Positions 26,118 through 35,318 of a DNA stretch of 64,000 bases are shown here, piece by piece; within the stretch, counting starts at the first letter, position 1; every line of letters starts with the position of its first letter. The DNA is taken from assembly GCF_900115395.1 (NCBI RefSeq), contig NZ_FOWE01000001.1, positions 372,001 to 436,000 on the forward strand. The letters run 5' to 3'. A program made the position numbers and the translations under genes. The DNA is from Geodermatophilus obscurus. Its GTDB lineage: Bacteria > Actinomycetota > Actinomycetes > Mycobacteriales > Geodermatophilaceae. Under the pieces are notes generated by a model, which saw only the letters and a list, made by a program, of their open reading frames with translations, made no database searches and was not told where the DNA came from.

Positions 26118-27161
26118 ATGAGCAGTCCCGTTCTCTCCATCCGGGGGCTGACGACGGAATTCGTCACCCCCGCCGGAGTGGTCAAGGCCGTCAACGACGT
26201 GAGCTGGGACCTCTACCCCGGCGAGACCCTCGGCGTGGTCGGTGAGTCCGGCTCGGGCAAGAGCGTCACGGCCATGTCCATCCTCGGCCTGATCCAGAGC
26301 CCGCCCGGACGCATCGTGGCCGGCGAGATCGTCTTCGACGGACGCGACCTGCTCCACATGTCCCCGAAGGAGCTCCGGCGGCTGCGCGGCAGCGAGATCG
26401 GGATGATCTTCCAGGACCCGATGACCAGCCTGAACCCGGTGCTCACCGTCGGGCAGCAGATCTCCGAGGCGCTGCGGCTGCACGACTCCACGATGAGCCG
26501 CGCGGAGGCGCGGGCCCGTGCGGTCGAGCTGCTGACCATGGTCGGCGTGCCCAACCCCGCGGGACGCTACGACCAGTACCCCCACGAGCACTCCGGCGGG
26601 ATGCGGCAGCGCGCGATGATCGCGATGGCCATCGCCAACGACCCCAAGGTCCTCATCGCCGACGAGCCGACCACCGCGCTGGACGTCACGATCCAGGCGC
26701 AGGTCCTCGACGTCCTGCGGACGGCGCAGGAGCGGACGAACGCCGCCACCATCCTCATCACCCACGACCTGGGGCTGATCGCCGAGCACGCCGACCGGGT
26801 GGTCGTCATGTACGGCGGCAAGGTCGTGGAGGTCGCCGACGCCCTGTCGATCTTCTCCGCGCCGCGTCATCCCTACACCCTCGGGCTGATGAGCAGCCTG
26901 CCGCGGCTCGACGTGGACCTGCAGCGGCTGGACCCGATCCCCGGCTCGCCGCCGAACCTGATCGACCTGCCGCCGGGGTGCTCCTTCCACCCGCGCTGCC
27001 GGGTGTCCAGGGGGCGGGAGCCGTGCCGCACGGAGGTGCCGCCGCTCTACGACGTCGGGGGCGGGCAGTGGTCGGCCTGCCACTACTCCGAGGAGGTCCC
27101 CGCCGAGATGGCCGTGGTGTCCCGTGAGATGGGTGCCGCCCTGGGGAGCACCGGCGCATGA
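26118..27161 (+). CDS. dipeptide/oligopeptide ABC transporter ATPase (DppD/OppD type)
   Basis: A 347-aa ATPase. Walker [19 protein letters not shown]-loop [20 protein letters not shown], signature [18 protein letters not shown], Walker [18 protein letters not shown] and H-loop [15 protein letters not shown] are all intact. The C-terminal oligopeptide-ATPase extension contains the Cys-rich motif [17 protein letters not shown] typical of OppD/DppD, which binds a 4Fe-4S cluster in some members. It energises import together with DppF. The ATG is preceded by GAGGAGG. Its stop overlaps the dppF start (ATGA). Confidence 0.92.
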   Translation: MSSPVLSIRGLTTEFVTPAGVVKAVNDVSWDLYPGETLGVVGESGSGKSVTAMSILGLIQSPPGRIVAGEIVFDGRDLLHMSPKELRRLRGSEIGMIFQDPMTSLNPVLTVGQQISEALRLHDSTMSRAEARARAVELLTMVGVPNPAGRYDQYPHEHSGGMRQRAMIAMAIANDPKVLIADEPTTALDVTIQAQVLDVLRTAQERTNAATILITHDLGLIAEHADRVVVMYGGKVVEVADALSIFSAPRHPYTLGLMSSLPRLDVDLQRLDPIPGSPPNLIDLPPGCSFHPRCRVSRGREPCRTEVPPLYDVGGGQWSACHYSEEVPAEMAVVSREMGAALGSTGA

Positions 27162-28216
27162 GCTCCGCGCACGCCCACGCCGCCGCGGCGCCGCCGCAGG
27201 ACCTGCACGAGCGCACCGCGCACGGCGAGGAGATCCTGCGGGTCGAGGACCTCAAGACGCACTTCCCGATCCGCGGCGGGGTCACCCGTCGCCAGGTCGG
27301 GACCGTCTACGCGGTCGACGGCGTGAGCTTCACGCTGACCGCCGGCGAGACCCTCGGCCTGGTGGGGGAGTCCGGTTGTGGCAAGACCACCACGGGCCGG
27401 ACCCTCGTCAAGCTGCTGGAGCCGACCGCCGGCAGGGTCGTGTTCAAGGGCAACGACATCAGCGGCTTCACCCGGTCGCAGATGAAGGCGGTCCGCCGGG
27501 AGATGCAGTTCGTCTTCCAGGACCCCTACACCTCGCTGAATCCGCGGATGACCGTGCGCGCGATCATCGGTGAGTCGTTGCAGATCCACGGGCTGGCCAG
27601 CGGCAGGGAGCTGCGCTCGCGGGTCGATGCCCTGCTGGAGTCGGTGGGGCTGGCCGTCGTGCAGGCCGACCGGTACCCGCACGAGTTCTCGGGCGGTCAG
27701 CGTCAGCGGATCGGCATCGCCCGCGCGCTGGCCCTCGACCCGCAGGTCCTGGTCCTGGACGAGCCGGTGTCCGCGCTGGACGTGTCCATCCAGGCGCAGG
27801 TGGTCAACCTGCTGCAGGAACTGCAGAAGCGGCTCGGCCTGGCCTTCGTCTTCATCGCCCACGACCTCGCGGTGGTGCGGCACATCTCCGCCCGCGTCGC
27901 GGTCATGTATCTGGGGAAGATCGTGGAGATCGGCGACCGGGCGGACATCTACGCCCGCCCCACGCACCCCTATACGCAGGCCCTGCTCTCGGCGGTGCCG
28001 ATCCCGGACCCCACCAAGCGGGGCAGCCGGGGACGGATCATCCTGACCGGCGACGTGCCCAGCCCGGCCAGCCCTCCCTCGGGCTGCAACTTCCGGACAC
28101 GCTGCCCCAAGGCCCAGCAGATCTGCGCCGAGGAGGAGCCGGCACTCATCGACCGTTTCGGCCACGGGCACCCCAGTGCCTGCCACTTCGCCGAGGTCGT
28201 GCCGGTGATCACCTGA
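27158..28216 (+). CDS. dipeptide/oligopeptide ABC transporter ATPase (DppF/OppF type)
   Basis: A 352-aa ATPase. Walker [37 protein letters not shown], signature [18 protein letters not shown], Walker [19 protein letters not shown] and [15 protein letters not shown] are intact. The tail contains [19 protein letters not shown], the OppF Cys motif. It pairs with the preceding DppD as the two ATPases of a heteromeric importer. The ATG overlaps the dppD TGA. The stop is 84 bases before the binding-protein gene. Confidence 0.92.
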   Translation: MSSAHAHAAAAPPQDLHERTAHGEEILRVEDLKTHFPIRGGVTRRQVGTVYAVDGVSFTLTAGETLGLVGESGCGKTTTGRTLVKLLEPTAGRVVFKGNDISGFTRSQMKAVRREMQFVFQDPYTSLNPRMTVRAIIGESLQIHGLASGRELRSRVDALLESVGLAVVQADRYPHEFSGGQRQRIGIARALALDPQVLVLDEPVSALDVSIQAQVVNLLQELQKRLGLAFVFIAHDLAVVRHISARVAVMYLGKIVEIGDRADIYARPTHPYTQALLSAVPIPDPTKRGSRGRIILTGDVPSPASPPSGCNFRTRCPKAQQICAEEEPALIDRFGHGHPSACHFAEVVPVIT

Positions 28217-28300
28217 GTGTCCCGGGACCGGCGAGCCGTCCCGTACCCCACCGTCCCTGGTCCGTCCGTCCACCGTGTCACTCCGTCAGAGCGGGAGACC

Positions 28301-29896
28301 ATGAACACCACCACCACAGCGCGCCGCCGCACCTCCAGGAGCAGGTCCCTCGCCGCCGCCGCGGCGCTCGCCCTGCTGGTGGGCGCCTGCAGCGTCGAGG
28401 ACCCCGAGGCGCCTGCGGGGGACGGGGAGGGCGGCGGAGGCGTCTTCTCCATCGCCGTCGGCATCGACCCGGACACCTTCGACCCGGCCGGGCAGACCAC
28501 CACCACGGTGCAGAACATGGTCGACTACGTGGTCGAGACGCTGGTGACCGTCGACGACGAGGGCACCGTCGGACCCCGGCTCGCCGAGACGTTCGAGACC
28601 TCCGAGGACGGGCTCACCGTCACTCTCGGGCTCGTCGAGGGCGCGCAGTTCCACGACGGGACGCCGTTCGACGCCGAGGCCGTCAAGTTCAACCTCGAGC
28701 GGATCATCGACCCGGCGCTCACCGTCCCGCTGGGCTCGCCCTACGAGGTCATCCAGTCGGTGACCGCGGTCGACGAGTCCACCGTGGAGATCACGCTGAC
28801 CCGCCCCTCGCCGGGCTTCCTCAGCGCCCTCTCCGTGACGACGGCGGCGATGATCTCCCCGGCCTCGGTCGAGACCGGGGGCAACACCAACCTCAACTAC
28901 CAGAACCCGGTCGGCACCGGGCCCTACACCTTCGACTCCTACACGGCCGGTGAGACCGTGACGGTGCAGAAGTTCGCCGACTACTGGGGCGAGGAGCCCC
29001 ACTACGACACGGTGAACTTCCGGATCGTCCCGGAGGCCGCCACCCGGGAGAGCCTGCTGCTCGCCGGCCAGGTGGACATGATCATCCTGCCGCCGGTCTC
29101 GGACATCGAGGCGCTGCAGAACAACGGCGACGTGGAGGTGCTGCTCGCCCCCAGCGACCGCACCATCTTCATCGCCCTGGACAACAACGACCCCGTGCTG
29201 TCCAACCCGCAGGTGCGGCAGGCGCTGAACTACGCCGTCGACAAGGAGACCATCGTCGACAGCGTGCTCTTCGGGGCCGCCGAGGTGATGAACGCGCCCA
29301 TGGCGCCCAGCCTCTTCGGCTACTGCGAGACCGGGTCCTACGACTACGACCCGGACCGGGCGCGGCAGCTGCTGGCCGAGGCGGGCGCCGAGGGCGCCAC
29401 CCTGGACCTGCTGACCCCCAGCGGCCGCTACGTGCAGGACGCCCAGGCCGCCGAGGCCATCGCCGGCTACCTGCGGGAGGTCGGGCTGACGGTCAACGTC
29501 ACCACCAGTGACTTCCCGTCGTTCCTCGCGCGGGTGAACGCACCGCCGTCGCCCGAGACCGTGGACATGCACCTGCTCGGCTGGGCGCCCGCCTACCTGG
29601 ACGCGGACTTCCAGATGCAGATGTTCCGCCAGGCCACCCACCCGCCGGCGGGCCTGGGGACGGCGTTCTACACCAACCCGGAGGTCGAGGCGATCCTCGC
29701 CCAGGCCGACGTGGAGATCGACCAGGACACCCGGGAGCAGCTCTACTGCGACGCCTCGGAGATCATCTGGGAGGACGCGCCCTGGATCTTCCTGTGGACG
29801 CAGTCGTTCCCGATCGTCCACTCGACCGACGTCGAGGGCATCGGCTCCACGCCGACGGAGAAGTTCGACGCCATCTACGCGCGGCCGGCCAGCTGA
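28301..29896 (+). CDS. peptide/nickel-type ABC substrate-binding lipoprotein (DppA type)
   Basis: A 531-aa SBP_bac_5 protein. The N-terminus has Arg residues, a hydrophobic run and the lipobox LVGAC with lipidated Cys30, so it is membrane-anchored on the outer face. Typical segments are DPDTFDPAGQTT, GLVEGAQFHDGTPFDAEAVK, NPVGTGPYTFDSYTAGE, VRQALNYAVDKETIV and a C-terminal lobe ending SFPIVHSTDVEGIGS. The family binds peptides, glutathione, opines or nickel chelates; specificity is set here by neighbouring enzymes only. The ATG at 28301 has GGGAGA upstream. A perfect stem-loop directly follows the stop. Confidence 0.92.
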   Translation: MNTTTTARRRTSRSRSLAAAAALALLVGACSVEDPEAPAGDGEGGGGVFSIAVGIDPDTFDPAGQTTTTVQNMVDYVVETLVTVDDEGTVGPRLAETFETSEDGLTVTLGLVEGAQFHDGTPFDAEAVKFNLERIIDPALTVPLGSPYEVIQSVTAVDESTVEITLTRPSPGFLSALSVTTAAMISPASVETGGNTNLNYQNPVGTGPYTFDSYTAGETVTVQKFADYWGEEPHYDTVNFRIVPEAATRESLLLAGQVDMIILPPVSDIEALQNNGDVEVLLAPSDRTIFIALDNNDPVLSNPQVRQALNYAVDKETIVDSVLFGAAEVMNAPMAPSLFGYCETGSYDYDPDRARQLLAEAGAEGATLDLLTPSGRYVQDAQAAEAIAGYLREVGLTVNVTTSDFPSFLARVNAPPSPETVDMHLLGWAPAYLDADFQMQMFRQATHPPAGLGTAFYTNPEVEAILAQADVEIDQDTREQLYCDASEIIWEDAPWIFLWTQSFPIVHSTDVEGIGSTPTEKFDAIYARPAS

Positions 29897-29903
29897 CCGG
29901 CCA

Positions 29904-29932
29904 GGCCGCCCCTGCCCCCGGCAGGGGCGGCC
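29904..29932 (+). terminator. intercistronic stem-loop after the binding-protein gene
   Basis: Perfect 13-base arms (29904-29916 and 29920-29932) with a 3-base loop, starting 8 bases after the stop. It stands inside the operon between the binding-protein and permease genes. Such stems usually protect the upstream mRNA or partially terminate, raising binding protein over membrane components. Confidence 0.7.
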
Positions 29933-29983
29933 CGCCGGACGGCGGCGCACCGCATCCCGACGGGCACGGAGGAGAGGCGAGGG

Positions 29984-30910
29984 ATGAAGGGCACCGCCGC
30001 GCACATCGTGCGCACCCTGCTGTTGTCGCTGATCACCCTGTTCGGGGTGTCGGTGCTGATCTTCCTGATGCTCCGGGTGCTGCCCGGCGACCCGGCCCGG
30101 GTGCTCGCCGGGCTGAACGCCAGCGAGGAGCAGGTGGCCCGGCTCCGGGAGCAGCTGGGGCTTGACCAGTCGCTGCTGGCCCAGTACTGGTCGTTCATCA
30201 CGGGGGTGGTGACCGGTGACCTCGGGGAGTCGGCGCGGACCTCGCGACCGGTGTCCAGCGAGATCGCGGTGCGGCTCCCGGCGACGCTGATCCTCGCGGT
30301 CACCGCCACGGTGATCGGCTCGGTGGTCGGCATCACCGCAGGCGTGATCGCCGCCGTCCGGCGCAACTCCCTGCTCGACCACGCGATCTCCAGCGTGGCG
30401 ATGATGGGCGTCTCGATGCCGGTCTACTGGCTGGGCCTGCTGCTCATCCTGCTGTTCGCGGTCACGCTCGGCTGGCTGCCGGCGGCCGGCAGCGGCGAGC
30501 CGCTGAGCATCGTGCTGCCCGCGGTGACCCTGGCGGCGTTCTCCACGGCGCTGGTCTCCCGGATGACCCGCGCCAGCATGCTGGAGGTGCTCGGCCAGGA
30601 CTACATCCGCACGGCGGAGGCCAAGGGCGCCGCCCCGAGGACGGTGATCATCAAGCACGCGCTGCGCAACGCGTTCATCCCGATCCTGACGGTCATCAGC
30701 CTGCAGTTCGGGGCGCTGCTGGGCGGGGCGGTGCTCACCGAGACCGTGTTCGGCTGGCCGGGCATCGGGCGGCTGCTCGTCGACTCCATCGGGGCCCGCG
30801 ACTTCGCCGTCGTCCAGGGGATCGTGCTGGTCTACGCCGCCGTGTTCATCCTGCTCAACGTGATCGTCGACGTCCTCTACGTCGTCGTCGACCCGCGGAT
30901 CCGGTACTGA
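29984..30910 (+). CDS. peptide ABC transporter permease (DppB type)
   Basis: A 308-aa, six-helix permease. The N-terminal helix RTLLLSLITLFGVSVLIFLM is followed by LRVLPGDPARVLAG, the conserved DppB feature. The coupling helix (EAA loop) is RTAEAKGAAPRTVIIKHALR. The C-terminus FAVVQGIVLVYAAVFILLN ... VDPRIRY is typical of BPD_transp_1 proteins. It forms the import channel with the next gene. Start ATG with GGAGAGG upstream. Confidence 0.92.
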   Translation: MKGTAAHIVRTLLLSLITLFGVSVLIFLMLRVLPGDPARVLAGLNASEEQVARLREQLGLDQSLLAQYWSFITGVVTGDLGESARTSRPVSSEIAVRLPATLILAVTATVIGSVVGITAGVIAAVRRNSLLDHAISSVAMMGVSMPVYWLGLLLILLFAVTLGWLPAAGSGEPLSIVLPAVTLAAFSTALVSRMTRASMLEVLGQDYIRTAEAKGAAPRTVIIKHALRNAFIPILTVISLQFGALLGGAVLTETVFGWPGIGRLLVDSIGARDFAVVQGIVLVYAAVFILLNVIVDVLYVVVDPRIRY

Positions 30911-30925
30911 CGGGGAGGGGACCCG

Positions 30926-31771
30926 ATGAGAGCCTGGCGGCGCTTCCGCCACCACCCGCCGGCCATGATCGGCCTGGGGATCATCGTGACGTTCGTCGGG
31001 CTGGCGATCCTGGCCCCGGTCATCTCGCCCTACGACCCGAACGCCCAGGACCTCGCCTCGTCCATCCAGGGGCCCTCCGCGGACCACTGGCTGGGCACCG
31101 ACCAGCTGGGCCGGGACATCGCCACCCGGCTGATGTACGGCGCCCGGATCTCGCTGCTGATCGGCGTGCTCGCCGTGCTCATCGGCCTGGTCGTCGGCGT
31201 GCCGCTCGGGATGGTCGCCGGGTACTACGGCGGTTGGGCCGACCTGGCCATCTCCCGGTTCGCGGACATGATGTTCGCCTTCACCAGCATCCTGCTGGCC
31301 CTCACGCTGGTCGCCGTCCTGGGCGTCAGCCTGCAGAACGTGATCATCGCGGTCGGGATCAGCGTGATCCCGGTGATCATCCGGCTGGTGCGCTCGTCGG
31401 TGCTGAGCCTGCGCGAGGAGCCCTACGTCGAGGCGGCGCGGGCGCTGGGCGCGAGCGACTTCCGGATCATCACCCGGCACGTCTTCCGCAACTCCCTGAC
31501 CCCGGTGCTGGTGCACGGCACGCTGAGCATCGGGGTGAGCATCCTGCTCGCTGCCGGGCTCGGCTTCCTGGGCCTCGGCGTGCAGTCACCCACTGCCGAG
31601 TGGGGCACGATGCTGGGCGAGGGGCGGCAGTTCATCTTCAGCGCCCCCCACCTGACCACCTTCCCCGGGATCGCGATCTTCCTCGCCATCCTCGCCTTCA
31701 ACCTGCTCGGCGATGGGCTGCGGGACGCCCTCGACCCGCGGATGCGGACCGTCGACCGGCCCGCCGCGTGA
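30926..31771 (+). CDS. peptide ABC transporter permease (DppC type)
   Basis: A 281-aa permease. It has a short N-terminal segment with one helix (MIGLGIIVTFVGLAILAPVI), the DppC motif HWLGTDQLGRDIATRLMYGA, the coupling helix EAARALGASDFRIITRHVFR, and the C-terminal GLGFLGLGVQSPTAEWGTML and NLLGDGLRDALDPRM. It starts 15 bases after dppB with GGGGAGG. Its TGA overlaps the GTG of the PLP dehydratase (GTGA), tying transport to catabolism. Confidence 0.92.
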   Translation: MRAWRRFRHHPPAMIGLGIIVTFVGLAILAPVISPYDPNAQDLASSIQGPSADHWLGTDQLGRDIATRLMYGARISLLIGVLAVLIGLVVGVPLGMVAGYYGGWADLAISRFADMMFAFTSILLALTLVAVLGVSLQNVIIAVGISVIPVIIRLVRSSVLSLREEPYVEAARALGASDFRIITRHVFRNSLTPVLVHGTLSIGVSILLAAGLGFLGLGVQSPTAEWGTMLGEGRQFIFSAPHLTTFPGIAIFLAILAFNLLGDGLRDALDPRMRTVDRPAA

Positions 31772-32763
31772 TCGGCGGCTCCCGCACGAGCGCGACCGCG
31801 CTGGTCGGCATCGACGACGTCCGGCGGGCCGCCGACCGGCTGGCCGGCCGGGTGCACCGCACCCCGGTGCTGCGGTCGACCACGCTCGGCGGGCTCTGGG
31901 ACGTGCGGCTGGACCTCAAGGCCGAGGTGTTCCAGCGGACCGGCAGCTTCAAGTCCCGCGGGGCCCTCAACACGGTGCTGTCCCTGCCGGTCGAGGAACG
32001 AGCCCGCGGGGTGATCACCCTGTCGGCCGGGAACGCCGGTGCGGCCGTCGCGTACGCGGCGGCCAGCGTCGGCGTGCCGGGGACGGTGGTCATGCCGGCG
32101 ACGGCGGTGCCGGCCAAGATCGCCGCCTGCCGGGCGTACGGCGCCGACGTGGTGCTCACCGACGGTGATCTGGTCGACACCTACCTGGCCACCGTGGCGG
32201 AGACCGGTCGCGTCCCGGTGCACCCCTTCGACGACCCCGCCGTGGTGGCCGGCACCGGCACCGTCGGGCTGGAGATCGCCGAGGACGTGCCGGACGTCGA
32301 GGTGGTGCTGGTGCCGGTCGGCGGCGGCGGGCTGATCTCGGGCGTGGCCGCCGCGCTTGCGGACCTCGCCCCCGGCGTGCGGGTGATCGGGATCGAACCC
32401 GAGACCGCCGACGTGGTGTCCCGCAGCCTGGACGCCGGCACACCGGTGCGGCTGCCGGGTGCCCGCAGCGTCGCCGACGGGCTGGCGGCGCCGATGAGCT
32501 CGCAGCTGACCCTGGACCACGTCCGGGCCTTCGTCGAACGCGTGGTGCGGGTCAGCGACGAGGACGTGCTGCGGGCGCTGGCCCTCGCGGTGCCGCGGAC
32601 CAAGCTGCTGCTCGAACCGTCCGCTGCCGCACCGCTGGCCGCCCTGATGACCGGCGTCCTGGACCTGCCGCCCGGCACCCGCGTGGTCTCCGTGGCCAGC
32701 GGCGGCAACGTCGACCTGGCCCTGTTCGGCCGGCTCCCCCCCACCCCCCGAGAGGTCCGATGA
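31768..32763 (+). CDS. PLP-dependent threonine/serine dehydratase-like enzyme
   Basis: A 331-aa fold-type II PLP enzyme without the ACT regulatory domain, so catabolic-type. The PLP Lys is in TGSFKSRGALNTVL, the phosphate loop is PVGGGGLISGVAAAL, and EPSAAAPLAAL and VASGGNVDL are near the C-terminus. The usual S-G-N-H-A-Q segment reads SAGNAGAAVAYAA, so the conserved His after Asn is missing; this may mean a different amino-acid substrate than threonine. It overlaps dppC at its start and the amidohydrolase at its end. The role is probably to deaminate a hydroxy- or substituted amino acid released from the imported compound. Confidence 0.85.
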   Translation: MIGGSRTSATALVGIDDVRRAADRLAGRVHRTPVLRSTTLGGLWDVRLDLKAEVFQRTGSFKSRGALNTVLSLPVEERARGVITLSAGNAGAAVAYAAASVGVPGTVVMPATAVPAKIAACRAYGADVVLTDGDLVDTYLATVAETGRVPVHPFDDPAVVAGTGTVGLEIAEDVPDVEVVLVPVGGGGLISGVAAALADLAPGVRVIGIEPETADVVSRSLDAGTPVRLPGARSVADGLAAPMSSQLTLDHVRAFVERVVRVSDEDVLRALALAVPRTKLLLEPSAAAPLAALMTGVLDLPPGTRVVSVASGGNVDLALFGRLPPTPREVR

Positions 32764-33995
32764 CTCCCGCCAGCTTCCTGCTCCGCGACGTGACGGTCCT
32801 CGACGGCACGGGCGCCGACCCCGTCCCCGGACAGGCGGTGGTCGTGGAGGGCCGCCGCATCGCCTGGATCGGGCCGGCCGACCAGGCGCCCAGCACCGCC
32901 CCGGAGTCGGTCGTCGACGGGGGCGGGCGCACCGTCCTGCCCGGTCTGGTCAACTGCCACGTGCACCTGACGGCCGACGGTGCCCCCGACCTGTTCGCCC
33001 AGGTCGCCGGGGACACGGTGCCGGTGGCCACCCTGCGGGCCGCCCGGAGCGCGTGGACCACCCTGCAGTCGGGCGTGACGACGGTGCGCGACTGCGGCGC
33101 CGCCGACGACATCGTCGTCGAGCTGGCGAAGGAGATCGCCCGGGGGGCGGTCCCCGGCCCGCGGGTGCAGGCCGCCGGCCGGGTGATCACGATGACCGGC
33201 GGGCACGGGCACTTCATCGGCCGCGAGGCCGACGGCCCGGACGAGGTCCGCAAGGCCACGCGGGCCGAGATCAAGGCCGGGGCGGCGGTGATCAAGGTGA
33301 TGGCCACGGGCGGCGTGCTGACCCCCGGCGTGACGCCGACGCAGACCGCCCTGCTGCCGGAGGAGCTGGCCGTGGTGGCGCAGGAGGCGCACAACTCCGG
33401 TCGGCGGGTGACGACGCACGCCATCGGCCGGGCCGGCATCCACAACGCCCTGCTCGCCGGGATCGACTCGGTCGAGCACGGCTTCTACTTCGACGACGAG
33501 CTGCTCGAGCTGGCGATCGACCAGGGCGCCTTCCTCGTGCCCACCATGCTCGCCGTCGACGGGATCGTCCGGAACGGGCGCGCGCAGGGGATCCCCGGCT
33601 GGGTGGTGGAGAAGGCCGAGTCCGAGGCGGCGCAGCAGCGGGAGAGCTTCGCCGCGGCGGTCACCTCCGGCATGCGGATCGCCGCGGGCACCGACGCCGG
33701 GACGCCGTTCAACGCCCACGGCGACCTGGCCCGCGAGCTCGCGCTGATGGTGCAGCACGGGCTGACCCCGATGCAGGCGCTGGTGTCCGCGACGTCCGGC
33801 GCCGCGGCGAACCTGGGCATGGACGGCGAGATCGGCACGCTCGAGGTGGGCAAGCTCGCCGACCTCGTGCTGGTCGACGGCGACCCGCTGGCCGACGTCA
33901 CCGCCACCGGACGGGTGGTGCTCGTCGTGAAGGACGGCGTGGTGCACCACGACGAGCTGGCCGGGACCGGGGCGGCGGTGCCCGTTCCGGCCTGA
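32760..33995 (+). CDS. metal-dependent amidohydrolase, prolidase/arginine-carboxypeptidase type
   Basis: A 411-aa amidohydrolase-superfamily TIM-barrel. LPGLVNCHVHLTAD gives the HxH metals, AAVIKVMATGGVLTPG the bridging carboxylated Lys, VTTHAIGRAGI and SVEHGFYFDD the two His, and AGTDAGTPFNAHG the final Asp. The C-terminal beta-sandwich ends GKLADLVLVDGDPLADVTA. Relatives hydrolyse Xaa-Pro or Xaa-Arg dipeptides and cyclic imides. It is the last gene of the dpp transcript, coupled by ATGA, so it probably opens or cleaves the imported compound. Confidence 0.88.
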   Translation: MTPASFLLRDVTVLDGTGADPVPGQAVVVEGRRIAWIGPADQAPSTAPESVVDGGGRTVLPGLVNCHVHLTADGAPDLFAQVAGDTVPVATLRAARSAWTTLQSGVTTVRDCGAADDIVVELAKEIARGAVPGPRVQAAGRVITMTGGHGHFIGREADGPDEVRKATRAEIKAGAAVIKVMATGGVLTPGVTPTQTALLPEELAVVAQEAHNSGRRVTTHAIGRAGIHNALLAGIDSVEHGFYFDDELLELAIDQGAFLVPTMLAVDGIVRNGRAQGIPGWVVEKAESEAAQQRESFAAAVTSGMRIAAGTDAGTPFNAHGDLARELALMVQHGLTPMQALVSATSGAAANLGMDGEIGTLEVGKLADLVLVDGDPLADVTATGRVVLVVKDGVVHHDELAGTGAAVPVPA

Positions 33996-33997
33996 GC

Positions 33998-34022
33998 CCT
34001 GCGGGGGAGGGCTCCCCGCGGG
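33998..34022. terminator. hairpin between convergent catabolic transcripts
   Basis: Arms 33998-34006 and 34014-34022 pair at 8 Watson-Crick positions plus one G-U, with a 7-base loop. It begins 2 bases after the amidohydrolase stop and ends 4 bases before the stop of the convergent M20 gene. Confidence 0.55.
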
Positions 34023-34025
34023 CGG

Positions 34026-35255
34026 TCAGTAGGCCAGCCGGTGCAGGGCGCTGGCCAGCACTGAGGCGCCACGGGCACAGTCGAGCAGCGAGGTGAACTC
34101 GGCCGGGGTGTGCGAGCGCCCCTCGACGCTGGGCACGAACACCATCGCCGTCGGCACGCGGGAGGCCATCAGCTGGCTGTCGTGCCCGGCGCCGCTGGGC
34201 ATCCGCCGCCAGCTCGCGCCGCACCGCTCGGCGGCGTCCCGGCAGACGTCGAGCAGGCCCGCGTCCATCGTCGCCGGCTCCTCGTCCTTGTCGCGGACGA
34301 CGTCCACCACCACCCCGTGCCGCTCGGCCACGGTCGCGCAGATCCGGTGCACCCCGTCGAGCAGCCGGTCCCGTACGGCGAGGTCGGGGTGCCGGAGGTC
34401 CAGCGAGAACCGTGCCAGTCCGGGCACGACGCTGGGCTGGCCGGGCTCGACGGTCCAGCGGCCGGCGGTGACCACCGCGGGCCGGCCCTCCTGCTCGACC
34501 AGCGCGGTGATCTCCCGGGTCATCTGCGCGGCCGCCTGCAGCGCGTCCCTCCGCAGGTCCATCGGGGTGGCGCCGGCGTGGTCCTGCCGGCCGTGGACGG
34601 TGATCGTCTCCCAGGCGATGGCCGGGATGACCTCCACGAGGCCGATGTCGACGGCCTCGTCGGCCAGCACCCGGCCCTGCTCGACGTGGAGCTCGAGGAA
34701 GGCCCTCAGGTCGTGCCGCTCGGCGTCGGCCACGAGGCCGGGGTCGAGGCCGGCGCGGCGCATCGCCTCGGCCATCGTGACCCCGTCCCGGTCCCGGAGC
34801 CGCTCGGGCTCGTCCGGGGCGACCAGTCCGAGCAGCGCCCGGGTGCCGAAGAAGTTGGCCGGGAAGCGGCTGCTCTCCTCCTCGCAGAGGGCGACGACCT
34901 CCAGGGTCGTGGTCGGGGTGCCGTGCGAGCGCAGCGCCGCCAGCGCGGCCAGGCCCCCCACGACGCCGAGGGCACCGTCGTACTTCCCGCCCGAGGGCAC
35001 CGTGTCGACGTGCGATCCGGTCAGGACCACGCCGTCCCCGGAGCCCGGCAGCCGTCCGAAGACGTTGCCCACCGCGTCGACCCGGCCGTCGAGTCCGGCC
35101 TCGTCGATCCAGGTCAGGAGGGTGTCCCGGGCGCGCTGCCAGGCGTCGTCGTACTGGAACCGGTACATGCCCTCCGGGGTCTCCCCGATGGCGCCGAGCT
35201 CCTGGATGTAGGTGCCGAGCAGGTCCTGGTCGACGGGAACGGCGTCGGTGCTCAT
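34026..35255 (-). CDS. N-carbamoyl-amino-acid hydrolase / allantoate amidohydrolase family
   Basis: A 409-aa M20-fold zinc hydrolase. TGSHVDTVPSGGKYDGALGV has the first metal His and Asp, ALCEEESSRFPANFFGTRAL the Glu pair, FLELHVEQGRVL the next His, and DHAGATPMDLRRDAL the dimer-domain substrate His. PSGAGHDSQLMASRVPTAMV is the diagnostic block of carbamoylases/allantoate amidohydrolases. It splits N-carbamoyl groups or ureides, releasing ammonia and CO2. The ATG at 35255 has CGGAG upstream. It forms a minus-strand pair with the dehydratase 63 bases upstream. Confidence 0.9.
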   Translation of the reverse strand: MSTDAVPVDQDLLGTYIQELGAIGETPEGMYRFQYDDAWQRARDTLLTWIDEAGLDGRVDAVGNVFGRLPGSGDGVVLTGSHVDTVPSGGKYDGALGVVGGLAALAALRSHGTPTTTLEVVALCEEESSRFPANFFGTRALLGLVAPDEPERLRDRDGVTMAEAMRRAGLDPGLVADAERHDLRAFLELHVEQGRVLADEAVDIGLVEVIPAIAWETITVHGRQDHAGATPMDLRRDALQAAAQMTREITALVEQEGRPAVVTAGRWTVEPGQPSVVPGLARFSLDLRHPDLAVRDRLLDGVHRICATVAERHGVVVDVVRDKDEEPATMDAGLLDVCRDAAERCGASWRRMPSGAGHDSQLMASRVPTAMVFVPSVEGRSHTPAEFTSLLDCARGASVLASALHRLAY

Positions 35256-35318
35256 GCGTGCTCCGCGCGGGTCGGGCCGATCGGCAGGGTGCCGGTCGTC
35301 GGCGGCGGGGGGCACCGG

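Noticed and set aside
28286-31516. A 1076-codon minus-strand frame opposite the dpp genes
   Set aside because: Composition is His/Arg/Gly/Asp-rich with no domain pattern, and the opposite strand encodes intact transporter proteins.
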